Below are positions 49,891-58,435 of a stretch of DNA of 64,000 nt, in pieces. How positions within the stretch are numbered: the stretch's first letter is position 1; each line of letters begins with the position of its first letter. A model generated the notes under the pieces. That model worked only from the letters and a program-made list of their open reading frames with translations, made no database searches and was not told where the DNA came from. Source of the stretch: Candidatus Accumulibacter affinis (GTDB lineage Bacteria > Pseudomonadota > Gammaproteobacteria > Burkholderiales > Rhodocyclaceae). The translations under genes were made by a program, and so were the position numbers. Where the stretch lies: the NCBI GenBank assembly GCA_016713625.1, contig JADJOT010000009.1, positions 558,001 to 622,000 on the forward strand, given 5' to 3'.

Positions 49891-51366
49891 TTAACGGCCA
49901 CGGCCGCCGCCGCCACCACCACGGTGCCCGCCGCCGCCACCGGCGCTGGCGCCACCGCCTCTATGGGTACCACCGGCGCTTGCACCACCGCCTGCGCGAT
50001 GGCCTGCATCCGCTCTGCTGGCTCCACCGCGCTGGCTCGCCTCGCGTGTCGAGGCGCCATTGCCTACTCCGGAGAAACCGCCACCACCCGACCGGTCGTG
50101 TGCTCCAGCGGCGCGATGTTGCGCGCCGCCAGCGTCGCCACGCCCCGCTGCACCGGCGCCACGATCAGCGTTCTGCATCCGATTGCTCGCCTGATCCTTT
50201 CCCTTGAAGTCGGCGCGGCCGGCGTCACCGCGGCCAACATCCCCTCGCCCGCCGTCACCACGGCCGACATCCCCTCGTGCGCCGTCACCACGGCCAACGT
50301 CGCCACGTCCGCCGTCACCACGCCCGGCCTCGCCACGCCCGGCCTCGCCCCGGGCACCGAGATTTTCGCGCGCGCGGTTGTCCGCGTCCCTGACGCGGTT
50401 GTCGAGCTGGCCGCGGTCCATTGCCTTGAGATCCGAGCGTCCGGCGTCGGCGCGGCCACGGAAATTTTCTCTCGCCTGCGCCGCCTGCGCATTGCCGCCG
50501 CGGTTGTACTGGCGGGCGACGTTCTGATCGCGGTAGGCGACGCCGCCGCGGTGAGCGACGTTGTGGTTCCAGTTGTTGTTGCTGATGTTGGTGCGGTTGA
50601 ACGAGTTGTAGCGGTTGACGTTGACATTGACGCTGCCGCGGCCCCAGCCCCAGCTGCAGGCACCCCAGATCGCCGCGCCGACGAGAACGCCGGTAGCGAA
50701 GACCAGCCCCGGCGGATAGACATAGCTCGGCGGGTACATCGCATACGGCGGGGTCGGATACCACCAGCTGCCATAGACCACAGTCGGATTGTAGGTCGGC
50801 ACGTAGATCACCTCCGGCTTCGCCGGCTCGACCACGTAGATCTTCTGGCTGCCCTGCACCTCGGTGCGCACCACCTGTTGTTCGGTCGTCCTGAGATTGC
50901 CGGTGGCATCGGCCTTGGCGCGCAGGCTCTGCACTGTATCCATCACGTCCTGCTGCTGCGCCAGGAAGGCGTCGCCAAGCTTCTGCGTCCATTCGAGGTT
51001 GTCGTTCATTTGCTGCACCACCTGCGGCACCGCCGTCAGCGACTTGACCGCCGGGTCCCACGACTGCTTGGCCATCGCCGTCTCCAGCGCCGCGCCGCTG
51101 ACCTTGGGATTGGCCTTTACCCAGCGTGCCGCCGCGACCACTTCGAGCGGATAGGTGGATGCCATGAGAATCTGCGCCAGCAGAGGATCGGGATAGAGCG
51201 CAATCGGCGCCAGCAGCCGGTCAAGTTCCTGCTGCGAGAAGGTTTTCGCTGCCGGATTGGCCGCAGCCGCCGGTGCCACGGTCGCTTGGGATTGCGCCAG
51301 AGTCGGCGTCAGGGCGAGCATCAGTGCCGTGAACAGCGCACAGGGTCGGGAAAGTCTTGATTTCAT
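49891..51366 (-). CDS. DUF3300 exported protein with Gly/Arg-rich repeat tail
   Basis: This 491-residue protein has a signal peptide at 1-28 (ALFTALMLALTPTLAQS). The DUF3300 domain has FSQQELDRLLAPIALYPDPLLAQILMASTYPLEVVAAARWVKANPKVSGAALETAMAKQSWDPAVKSLTAVPQVVQQM. A Pro/Tyr-rich bridge with VYGSWWYPTPPYAMYPP and one hydrophobic stretch follow. The last 240 residues are low complexity: Asn-rich, then GRGDGGRGDV repeats, then Gly/His/Ser. The repeat DNA has 30-bp units. The basic Gly-rich tail may bind nucleic acid or polyanions; this is inference. Confidence 0.82.
   Translation of the reverse strand: MKSRLSRPCALFTALMLALTPTLAQSQATVAPAAAANPAAKTFSQQELDRLLAPIALYPDPLLAQILMASTYPLEVVAAARWVKANPKVSGAALETAMAKQSWDPAVKSLTAVPQVVQQMNDNLEWTQKLGDAFLAQQQDVMDTVQSLRAKADATGNLRTTEQQVVRTEVQGSQKIYVVEPAKPEVIYVPTYNPTVVYGSWWYPTPPYAMYPPSYVYPPGLVFATGVLVGAAIWGACSWGWGRGSVNVNVNRYNSFNRTNISNNNWNHNVAHRGGVAYRDQNVARQYNRGGNAQAAQARENFRGRADAGRSDLKAMDRGQLDNRVRDADNRARENLGARGEAGRGEAGRGDGGRGDVGRGDGARGDVGRGDGGRGDVGRGDAGRADFKGKDQASNRMQNADRGAGAAGRGDAGGAQHRAAGAHDRSGGGGFSGVGNGASTREASQRGGASRADAGHRAGGGASAGGTHRGGGASAGGGGGHRGGGGGGRGR
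50221..50340. repeat. 30-bp minisatellite inside the DUF3300 gene
   Basis: Four 30-bp units start at 50221, 50251, 50281 and 50311, followed by shorter half-units to about 50355. Each unit encodes ten residues of the type GRGDGGRGDV on the minus strand. Unit number could vary between strains by slippage. Confidence 0.7.
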
Positions 51367-51629
51367 CGAGCATCCTTGGACGCGGAAGATTCAGGAAAAA
51401 AGCCTCGCAGCCGAAAAAACCAACTTGCGGCAACCGGTGTTTTCGGCGAGGGCGCGGGAACCAAGCCGTCAGCATAGGCGGCGAACGCCTTGTCTGGCAA
51501 GTGGACATTGTAGCCTCGGCGGACCGCATTTTTTTCCGGGTGCGGGCCGCGTGTTCCCTTGCGCCGCCCGGCCTCGGTTGTTGCGTCGCCGATTCCTGTG
51601 TCGGTGGTTCTTGAGCGGCCCTGCTGCCG

Positions 51630-53294
51630 CTAGCGGGTGATCGGTTTGTAGCGAATGCGCTTCGGTTTGGCCGCCTCCTCGCCGAGGCGGCGTCTCTTGT
51701 CTTCCTCGTAGTCGTGGTAGTTGCCGCTGAAAAAGGTCCACTGCGAGTCGCCTTCGCAGGCCAGGATGTGCGTGCAGATGCGGTCGAGGAACCAGCGGTC
51801 GTGCGAGATGACCAGCACGCTGCCGGCAAATTCGAGCAGGGCATCTTCGAGGGCGCGCAGCGTTTCGACGTCGAGGTCGTTCGATGGCTCGTCGAGCAGC
51901 AGGACGTTGCCGCCGGCGATCAGCGTCTTGGCCATGTGCAGGCGGCCGCGTTCGCCGCCGGAAAGCTGGCCGACGCGTTTCTGCTGGTCGCCGCCCTTGA
52001 AGTTGAAGCGGCCGATGTAGGCGCGGGCCGGTGTTTCATACCTGCCGACGGTCAGCAGTTCCGCGCCGCCCGAGATTTCCTCGAACACCGTCTTGTCGCC
52101 GTCGAGGCAGTCGCGGCTCTGGTCGACGTAGGCCAGCTGGACGGTGCTGCCGATGTCGATTGCGCCCGAATCCGGCTGCTCCTTGCCGATCAGCATCCGG
52201 AACAGCGTCGACTTGCCGGCGCCGTTCGGGCCGATGATGCCAACGATTGCTCCCGGTGGTACGTTGAAGCTCAACTGGTCGAACAGCAGGCGATCGCCGA
52301 AGGACTTGCTGACCGCCCGGAATTCGATCACCTTGCCGCCCAGACGCTCGCCAACCGGGATGAAGATCTCCTGCGTTTCGTTGCGCTTCTGGTACTCGAC
52401 GCTCGACAGCTCGTCGAAACGCGACAGCCGCGCCTTGCTCTTGGCCTGGCGCGCCTTCGGGTTCTGGCGAACCCATTCGAGTTCCTGCTTCATCGCCTTG
52501 ATGCGCCCCATCTCCTGGCGGCCCTCGGTTTCCAGGCGCGCTTCCTTCTGCTCCAGCCAGCTCGAATAGTTCCCCTTCCAGGGGATTCCCTGGCCGCGGT
52601 CGAGTTCCAGGATCCACTCGGCGGCGTTGTCGAGGAAGTAGCGATCGTGCGTGACGGCGACGACGGTGCCGGGGAAGCGCACCAGGAACTGCTCCAGCCA
52701 GTCGACCGATTCAGCGTCGAGATGGTTGGTCGGTTCGTCGAGCAGCAGCATGTCCGGCTTCGAGAGCAGCAGCTTGCAGAGCGCGACGCGGCGCTTCTCG
52801 CCCCCCGAGAGAGTGCCGATCAAGGCATCCCAGGCGGGCAGGCGGAGCGCGTCGGCGGCGAGTTCGAGCTGGCTGTCGAGGTCGGCGCCGGCGGCCGCGA
52901 TGATCGCTTCGAGGCGGGCCTGCTCCTCGGCCAGCTGGTCGAAATCGGCGTCGGGCTCGGCGTAGGCAGCGTACACCTCTTCGAGTTTGGCCCGTGCGTG
53001 AAACGCTTCGCCGAGCCCCGACTCGACTTCCTGGCGGACGTTTTTCTCCGGGTCGAGCTGTGGTTCCTGCGGCAGGTAACCGATGTGCAGATTGGGCATC
53101 GGCGTCGCTTCGCCGATGATGTCCTTGTCGACGCCGGCCATGATGCGCAGGACCGTCGACTTGCCCGAGCCGTTGAGGCCCAGCAGACCAATCTTGGCGC
53201 CGGGGAAGAAGGAAAGCGAGATGTCCTTGATGATCTGGCGCTTGGGCGGCACGATCTTGCCCACGCGGTTCATCGTGAATACGTATTGAGCCAT
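51630..53294 (-). CDS. ettA: ABC-F translational throttle ATPase EttA
   Basis: This 554-residue cytoplasmic protein has two ABC domains and no membrane part. Start MAQYVFTMNRVGKIVPPKRQIIKDISLSFFPGAKIGLLGLNGSGKSTVLRIMAG holds the first Walker A. IGTLSGGEKRRVALCKLL and MLLLDEPTNHLDAESVDWLE complete domain 1. The arm and linker region (ETEGRQEMGRIKAMKQELEWVRQNPKARQAKSKARLSRFDEL) and second domain (GPNGAGKSTL, QLSGGERGRLHMAKTL, VLLLDEPSNDLDVETLRALEDAL) follow, ending KRIRYKPITR. Length and all motifs match EttA, which gates the first elongation steps by ATP level. Confidence 0.94.
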   Translation of the reverse strand: MAQYVFTMNRVGKIVPPKRQIIKDISLSFFPGAKIGLLGLNGSGKSTVLRIMAGVDKDIIGEATPMPNLHIGYLPQEPQLDPEKNVRQEVESGLGEAFHARAKLEEVYAAYAEPDADFDQLAEEQARLEAIIAAAGADLDSQLELAADALRLPAWDALIGTLSGGEKRRVALCKLLLSKPDMLLLDEPTNHLDAESVDWLEQFLVRFPGTVVAVTHDRYFLDNAAEWILELDRGQGIPWKGNYSSWLEQKEARLETEGRQEMGRIKAMKQELEWVRQNPKARQAKSKARLSRFDELSSVEYQKRNETQEIFIPVGERLGGKVIEFRAVSKSFGDRLLFDQLSFNVPPGAIVGIIGPNGAGKSTLFRMLIGKEQPDSGAIDIGSTVQLAYVDQSRDCLDGDKTVFEEISGGAELLTVGRYETPARAYIGRFNFKGGDQQKRVGQLSGGERGRLHMAKTLIAGGNVLLLDEPSNDLDVETLRALEDALLEFAGSVLVISHDRWFLDRICTHILACEGDSQWTFFSGNYHDYEEDKRRRLGEEAAKPKRIRYKPITR

Positions 53295-53407
53295 GGCTGG
53301 TCGATCAGAGAGTGGAGGTGGGTGGACGCGCAGCGCGTCCGCAAGGCGCAAGTCTACCCGAGACTGACTGACAAAGGCGCGCCACTCCGCCGACGAGAGG
53401 GCCGCCC

Positions 53408-54184
53408 CTACTTATCGACGAACGCCCGCTCGATCACGTAATCCCCCTGCGCGCCGATAAACGGCGACACCTTGAAGCCGCGCGCATCGAGCAGAGCGCA
53501 GCAATCCTTGATCATCGCCGGGCTGCCGCAGACCATCGCCCGGTCGCGCGCCGGATCGAAAGACGGCAGGCCGATGTCGGCGAACAGCCGGCCGCTGTTG
53601 ACCAGTTGCGTGATTCGTCCCTGATGTTCGAAAGGCTCGCGGGTCACGGTCGGGTAATAGATCAGCTTGTCGCGCACCAGATCGGAGAAAAACTCGTGTC
53701 GCGGCAGTTCCTCGCGGATGAACTCGCTGTACGCCAGGTCCTTGACCCAGCGCACGCCGTGGATCAGTACCACCTTCGCGAAGCGCTCGTAGGTCTCGGG
53801 GTCCTGGATCAGGCTGATGAACGGCGCCAGGCCGGTGCCAGTGGACAGCAGATAGAGATTCTCGCCGGGCCGCAGGTCGCGCAGCACCAGGGTGCCGGTT
53901 GGCTTGCGGCTGACGACGACCTCGTCACCCACCGCCAGATGCTGCAGCTTCGAGGTCAGCGGCCCGTTGGGCACCTTGATGCTGAAGAACTCGAGGTACT
54001 CCTCATGATTGGCGCTGGCGATGCTGTAGGCGCGAGTCAGCGGACGCCCCTCCTGCGGCAGGCCGATCATCAGGAACTGGCCGTTGATGAAACGCAGACC
54101 GGGGTCGCGTGTGGTACGAAAACTGAACAGCGTTTCGTTCCAGTGATGGACGGAGAGGACGCGTTGCGCGGAAAAATTGCTCAT
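53408..54184 (-). CDS. fpr: Ferredoxin--NADP(+) reductase
   Basis: This 258-residue flavoenzyme of the bacterial FPR class exchanges electrons between NADPH and ferredoxin or flavodoxin. FAD-binding motif: GRPLTRAYSIASANHEEYLEFFSIKVPNGPLTSKLQHL. NADP-binding motif: LYLLSTGTGLAPFISLIQDPETYERFAKVVLIHGVRWVKDLAYSEF, then DRAMVCGSPAMIKD. The C-terminus ends YVIERAFVDK as in subclass I enzymes. The gene is divergent from a LysR regulator with 99 bases between starts, the same arrangement as fpr-finR in pseudomonads. Confidence 0.92.
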   Translation of the reverse strand: MSNFSAQRVLSVHHWNETLFSFRTTRDPGLRFINGQFLMIGLPQEGRPLTRAYSIASANHEEYLEFFSIKVPNGPLTSKLQHLAVGDEVVVSRKPTGTLVLRDLRPGENLYLLSTGTGLAPFISLIQDPETYERFAKVVLIHGVRWVKDLAYSEFIREELPRHEFFSDLVRDKLIYYPTVTREPFEHQGRITQLVNSGRLFADIGLPSFDPARDRAMVCGSPAMIKDCCALLDARGFKVSPFIGAQGDYVIERAFVDK

Positions 54185-54283
54185 CGTTTACTTCCTGCTG
54201 TACGGTAGATGCGAAGCATCGTAGTGGCTCATGCTATATTTGTGAAACCGATTTTTTGAATAAACCATATCTAAAAAAACGAT
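54185..54283. promoter_or_regulatory. Shared promoter region of fpr and finR-like gene
   Basis: This 99-base AT-rich stretch lies between divergent starts. It contains GATTTTTT and AAAAAAAC about 15 bases apart as an inverted A/T pair, and TATATTTGTG which could be part of a -10. LysR regulators bind T-N11-A sites in such gaps; several fit loosely, so I cannot choose one. Confidence 0.4.
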
Positions 54284-55210
54284 ATGCGATTCACCCTGCG
54301 CCAGATCGCCGTGTTTGTCGCCGTCGCCCGCCACGAGAACGTTTCGCGGGCTGCCGCCGAACTTGCGCTGTCGCAGTCGGCGGCCAGCACCTCGCTCGCC
54401 GAACTCGAACGACTATACGACACGCAACTGTTCGACAGGTTCGGCAAGACGCTGCGCCTCAACGAAATCGGCCAGGCCCTGCTGCCGCAGGCGGTCGAAC
54501 TGATCGAGCGGGCGGCGGCGATCGCCAGCGTGCTCGAAGGTCGCGCCGGCTACGGCAGGCTGCGCATCGGCGCGACGCTGACCATCGGCAACTATCTGGC
54601 GCCGCTGATCGTCGCCGACTTCCTCAAGCGCCACCCGGAGAGCACGCTGCAGCTGCAGGTGCACAACACGCGCACGATTATCGACCAGCTGGCGCGCCAC
54701 GAGCTCGATCTGGGACTGGTCGAGGGCAGCTGCCGGCACCCCGAGCTGGTCGTCGAAGCGTGGGTGGCAGACGAACTGGTGGTGTTCTGCGCGCCCGGGC
54801 ATCCGCTGGCCGGGCAGGGCAGCGCGACCCTGGCGGAGCTCGCCGAGCAATCCTGGATTCTTCGCGAAGCCGGCTCGGGGACGCGCGAGACGCTCGACCA
54901 GGCGCTTCGCCATCATCATTCGGCGTTGAACATCCGGCTCGAACTCGAGCATACCGAAGCGATCAAGCGCGCCGTCGGGTTCGGACTCGGCATCGGCTGC
55001 ATTTCCCGCCTGGCGCTGCGCGAGGCCTTCCGGCGCGGCAGCCTGGTGGCCATCGAAACCCCGGAACTCGACCTGCGCCGGCATTTCTACTTTCTCTGGC
55101 ATCGCCGCAAGTTCCAGACCGAAGGCATGCGCGAGTTCATTGCCCTGTGTCGAACGCTGACTGCCGGCATAGCGCGCAGCGACCAGATCGAGTGGTCGTT
55201 GATTCCCTGA
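54284..55210 (+). CDS. LysR-family regulator, FinR-like
   Basis: This 308-residue LysR protein has an N-terminal winged HTH (TLRQIAVFVAVARHENVSRAAAELALSQSAASTSLAELERLYDTQLFDRFGKTLRLNEIGQALLPQA) and a periplasmic-binding-like effector domain (RLRIGATLTIGNYLAPLIVADFLKRHPESTLQLQV...). In Pseudomonas, FinR activates the divergent fpr gene under oxidative stress; the divergent layout here supports the same job, but CysB-like or other LysR roles cannot be excluded. The start ATG 54284 has no good ribosome site. Confidence 0.85.
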   Translation: MRFTLRQIAVFVAVARHENVSRAAAELALSQSAASTSLAELERLYDTQLFDRFGKTLRLNEIGQALLPQAVELIERAAAIASVLEGRAGYGRLRIGATLTIGNYLAPLIVADFLKRHPESTLQLQVHNTRTIIDQLARHELDLGLVEGSCRHPELVVEAWVADELVVFCAPGHPLAGQGSATLAELAEQSWILREAGSGTRETLDQALRHHHSALNIRLELEHTEAIKRAVGFGLGIGCISRLALREAFRRGSLVAIETPELDLRRHFYFLWHRRKFQTEGMREFIALCRTLTAGIARSDQIEWSLIP

Positions 55211-55334
55211 AATGGTTCCGGGAATGCCATTCGCATTGGACTAGGATTCCAGGATCCCAGGGGATCTTGCTCAGAAGAGATACCGATGAAGCCGTCCGTT
55301 GTTCTTGACCTTAGGTGATTTCTACGAATGTTCA

Positions 55335-55700
55335 TACCGGGCAGGCCGGTCGGATCAGGATGTCCCACTTGGATAGGAGCGGGTTTCGTTCCAGCCTGGA
55401 CTCGACAGCTTGCATGGCATCCTTGGCCACGGTGACTCCTTTCTCATAGACCGTTCCGCTCAGTTCGACGACGGGATGAACGCCTTTCCAGGTCATGGTC
55501 TTGGCCCACTCCAACATCGTTTGGGTATCGGTCAGCTTGGCGCCGTTCCAGTTTCACCGTCGCCTTGCAGTCCATGCTCAAGCGCATGACGGCTTCGTCT
55601 TGGCAATCGCGGTCACGTTCCCGGACATTGGCGAAAATGGCGTCGGTTTCAGGGAATTTTTTGGGGTTTGGCCTTCAGCACCGGACGCAACCGCTACCCG
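55335..55700 (-). pseudogene. ISAzo13/IS630-like transposase remnant
   Basis: The minus strand reads TDAIFANVRERDRDCQDEAVMRLSMDCKATVKLERR, then in a shifted frame TMTWKGVHPVVELSGTVYEKGVTVAKDAMQAVESRLERNPLLSKWDILIRP. The first part resembles the RLSxDxKATVKxG catalytic-Asp region of an IS630-superfamily transposase and the second the C-terminal end. The middle is missing. It borders the lasso cluster region. Confidence 0.5.
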
Positions 55701-55782
55701 TTGCGGTTGATCACCTCAGTTAGCTCGGAGATGATATAGTGGCACTCGCGGAGGCCGATCAGGCGCTCCATCCGCTACCGTC

Positions 55783-56166
55783 GTGTCTGTCGTCCGGTGC
55801 CGGGCCAGTGGTGGACTGCCATTATCCGGTATCGCGCGAGATCCCACCGGTGAGCGGCTATGGCGCCGCATGCGCTACGTAAATCCGAAGGACAATTATG
55901 AGACGGTGGTCAACGCGGTAGCCCCCACGTTCATCGTATTTCCTGCTTACCGCACCGGCGAGGAGGCCCGCTTGATCACCTTGCCGCCGCTGCAAACGAT
56001 GGTTCGAATGGTTGGAACCTATGCCACTCTGATGGCCCCAGCCATTGAAGGAAAGCTTGCCAGATTGATTCGCTTCGTCGAGCAGACGCCGGCGTATGAG
56101 CTGAGCCATTCAGAGCTTCCCGACGCCATGCGAGTGATCGAGGTGCTGCTTGCCGGCCAACGCTAG
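55783..56166 (+). pseudogene. HprK-like kinase, C-terminal remnant
   Basis: This frame of up to 127 residues has a clear core from MRYVNPKDNYETVVNAVAPTFIVFPAYRTGEEARLITLPPLQTMVRMVGTYATL to VEQTPAYELSHSELPDAMRVIEVLL. Domains with a VFPxYxxGxxxxLxPLxxxxxLxxL pattern form the C-terminal half of HprK-related kinases in RiPP clusters. No Walker A part is present upstream, so it is truncated. Its stop lies 17 bases inside the nucleotidyltransferase gene, so the two were once one operon. An intact kinase exists at 63024-63890. Confidence 0.45.
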
Positions 56167-57256
56167 AACGGTCTCCCGCCTGCTCTGCGGCTGCCTGCGT
56201 GGGGCTCTCGGTGGCCCGCCCACGGCTTCGGACCTGCCGGCCAATTCCAGCGAGTGGGAACAGGTGCTGCACTTGTCGCGTGCTCATCTGGCTGCGCCGC
56301 AGTTGCGCTGGGCCTTGCTCGAGCAGGGCCTGTTTTCCCAACTGCCGCCGGATATGGCCAAGTACCTCGAGGCCGTTTATGGCCTGAATCTCGACCGCAA
56401 TCAGCAATGTGAAGACCAGTTGGCGCAGCTCATTCCCTTGCTCAACCGCATCGGTGTGCAGCCCGTCCTGCTCAAGGGGGCTGCGGCGATTGTCGGCAGG
56501 CTCTACCCGACGTCGGGTGAGCGGATGATTTCGGATCTGGATATTCTGATTCCAGCCGAGAAGCTGCCCGAGATTATCGAGAAACTGGCGGAGGTGAGCT
56601 ACCGGCCTTACGTATCGGCGGGAATGAAGATCCCGGACCCACTGGGTTTCGACAACGACCACCACTACCCGCCGCTCATCAGTCCGGAATGGCAGACCCG
56701 CGTTGAATTGCATGTTCAGCCGCTGTGGTTGTCGACGGTCGCCTTTCTCCCATGCAAGGAGGTTTTCCGGGAAGCCATTCCCCTGGCGTGGCGTGGCGGC
56801 GAATGCCTGTTGCCATCGCCCACCCACTTCATTATCCACAACCTGGTTCACGCCTTTGTGATGAATGTCCAGGGCGGGCTTGAGAGGGTGTCGATCCGGC
56901 AACTGTTTGAATTCGTTCTTGCCAGCAAGATCTACGCGGAGCGGATCGACTGGAATGCCGTGAAGAATCGTTTTGACGATCTCGGCCGCCTGAGGGCATT
57001 ACAGGAATACCTGGCTCTGGCCAACACCTGCTTCGATTTCGAGGTGCCAATCGGAATCGATATCGACGAGCGGGCCAGACGGCGAGCGAGGTGGTATTTG
57101 ACGCGCCTGGATTCCTACCACCCTGCTTTGGAGTTGGCGATCAAAATTCTGTTCCAGATCAAACGAGTAGGACATCTTCGGAAAGATCCGAAGAAACTCA
57201 GGATGTTACTGACGACTGATTTTTACTCGAGGTTGTTTGACAGTTTCAAGGTCTAG
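56150..57256 (+). CDS. Nucleotidyltransferase-family protein of the lasso cluster
   Basis: This 368-residue protein of the NTP_transf_5 type often accompanies lasso and related RiPP clusters. Core: QLIPLLNRIGVQPVLLKGAAAIVGRLYPTSGERMISDLDILIPAEKLPEII, with LLKG at 107-110 and the metal-binding pair D129/D131 (SDLDIL). Later VELHVQPLW and HFIIHNLVHAFVMNVQGGLERVSIRQLFEFVL are the family's C-terminal markers. The proposed start is TTG 56150 overlapping the kinase remnant; no ATG with a ribosome site is evident near it. The role in lasso tailoring is unproven; in paeninodin-type clusters a homologue lies beside the kinase. Confidence 0.72.
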   Translation: MPANARTVSRLLCGCLRGALGGPPTASDLPANSSEWEQVLHLSRAHLAAPQLRWALLEQGLFSQLPPDMAKYLEAVYGLNLDRNQQCEDQLAQLIPLLNRIGVQPVLLKGAAAIVGRLYPTSGERMISDLDILIPAEKLPEIIEKLAEVSYRPYVSAGMKIPDPLGFDNDHHYPPLISPEWQTRVELHVQPLWLSTVAFLPCKEVFREAIPLAWRGGECLLPSPTHFIIHNLVHAFVMNVQGGLERVSIRQLFEFVLASKIYAERIDWNAVKNRFDDLGRLRALQEYLALANTCFDFEVPIGIDIDERARRRARWYLTRLDSYHPALELAIKILFQIKRVGHLRKDPKKLRMLLTTDFYSRLFDSFKV

Positions 57257-57414
57257 CGTGTAGGTTGGGCTGACATTCCAGCATTTCGCCCGATACTCAT
57301 CCGACCGGGATGCCAGTGGGTTTCGCTCGGAAGGGATACCACGATGGATCAGGTCGTTCGCCATACGGGTAGTCGGTGAGAACGCGCTGCCGAACCAGCG
57401 GCGGCAAGGGGGAA

Positions 57415-57984
57415 CTAGCCCCAGAGATCGCCGAGGGAAAAGTCGCTTGCATCGAAGGGCGCGACGCGCACCGAGGCGTCATCCTGCAGGGATGCGATCA
57501 GCAGCCAGCGACCCTGGCGCAACTCGAAAGCCTCGAGCGTGCGCGCCACGGGATCGACCAGCCAGGCGTACGCGACGCCATGCCGCGCGTAGAAGGGTAG
57601 CTTGACGATACGGTCCCGGAGCGCAGTCGCCGGCGAGAGAATCTCGCAGACCCAGTCCGGTACGACGTCGAAGCGGTGGTCATCCGGAACCCGTGGCATC
57701 CGCTCGCGCCGCCAGCCGGCGAGATCGGGAACCGCCACTTCGGTATCGCGGACAACATGCCTTTCCGGCTCGGGCAGGATCCACCAGCCGCCAGGGCCAT
57801 GGCGAGCGAAGTCGTACGGCCCGCCGAGGTCGATATTCAGCGCCCGCTCGGCCAGGCCATGACAGCCACTGGGTGGGGACTGCGCGTGCAACAGGCCGTT
57901 GATGATTTCACCGGTTACGTGCTCGGGCAGGTCGCAGAGTTGCTCGTAGAGGGTGGCAGGCATTGCCGCCGGCAAGACAATCAT
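57415..57984 (-). CDS. Uma2-family putative endonuclease
   Basis: This 189-residue protein of the Uma2 (DUF820) restriction-endonuclease-like fold reads LPEHVTGEIINGLLHAQSPPSGCHGLAERALNIDL, then TEVAVPDLAGWRRERMPRVPDDHRFDVVPDWVCEILSPATALRDRIVKLPFYARHGVAYAWLVDPVARTLEAFEL. The catalytic signature VPDLAGW...PDWVCEILSP...RD..KLPFYARHGVAYAWLVDP is complete (Asp, Glu, Lys). It runs against the lasso genes and splits the two halves of that locus. Function is unknown; Uma2 genes are often mobile or amplified. Confidence 0.82.
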   Translation of the reverse strand: MIVLPAAMPATLYEQLCDLPEHVTGEIINGLLHAQSPPSGCHGLAERALNIDLGGPYDFARHGPGGWWILPEPERHVVRDTEVAVPDLAGWRRERMPRVPDDHRFDVVPDWVCEILSPATALRDRIVKLPFYARHGVAYAWLVDPVARTLEAFELRQGRWLLIASLQDDASVRVAPFDASDFSLGDLWG

Positions 57985-58243
57985 CCAGGCCTCCTTGGGG
58001 TTCCTTAGGTTACCGCAGGCGCCGACCGGCGTTCACCGTATTTCAGTAGTTGGCAACAGAAATGCCATTCGTGAAATAGTTCAGGTGCACGCTGACGATC
58101 GTACGCTAGACTCGCGTCGGGTCACACGGCATGCAGAGCTTCAAGAAGCCATGGAAGCATGTCATTGCCCCGGATAGCCAATGCGTCTTCCTGCTTGGCT
58201 ACCTTGGGCAGCCCCCTTGCCCTTTCCTGAACAAGACCATGCC

Positions 58244-58435
58244 ATGACGTCAACCGATATTGAAGGCTCGCTCTGCCGCGTGCTCCGTGAGCACGTACTG
58301 GCCGAGGTTCATGCGCAACTGACCCGAGTCGGCATCCAGGCGGTGCTTTTCAAGGGTACGGCGCTGGCCGCCGCGCCGGTTCACGCCTTGTTGCTGGCCT
58401 GCATGCACCGGAGGGGGTCAATCAACGCTTCATGA
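58244..58435 (+). pseudogene. Second nucleotidyltransferase, internally deleted
   Basis: This 63-residue frame reads MTSTDIEGSLCRVLREHVLAEVHAQLTRVGIQAVLFKGTALA, which ends at the KG motif of a nucleotidyltransferase like that at 56150. It is followed directly by PVHALLLACMHRR, which resembles the family's later HALLxACxHR helix, then a stop. The DLD active-site region between them is absent. The stop overlaps the exporter start (ATGA), so the end of the gene is in its natural place and only the middle was lost. It should have no transferase activity. Confidence 0.5.

Noticed and set aside
50221..50355. Regular 30-bp repeats considered as a CRISPR array
   Set aside because: Units abut with no unique spacers and lie within an open reading frame of the DUF3300 protein.
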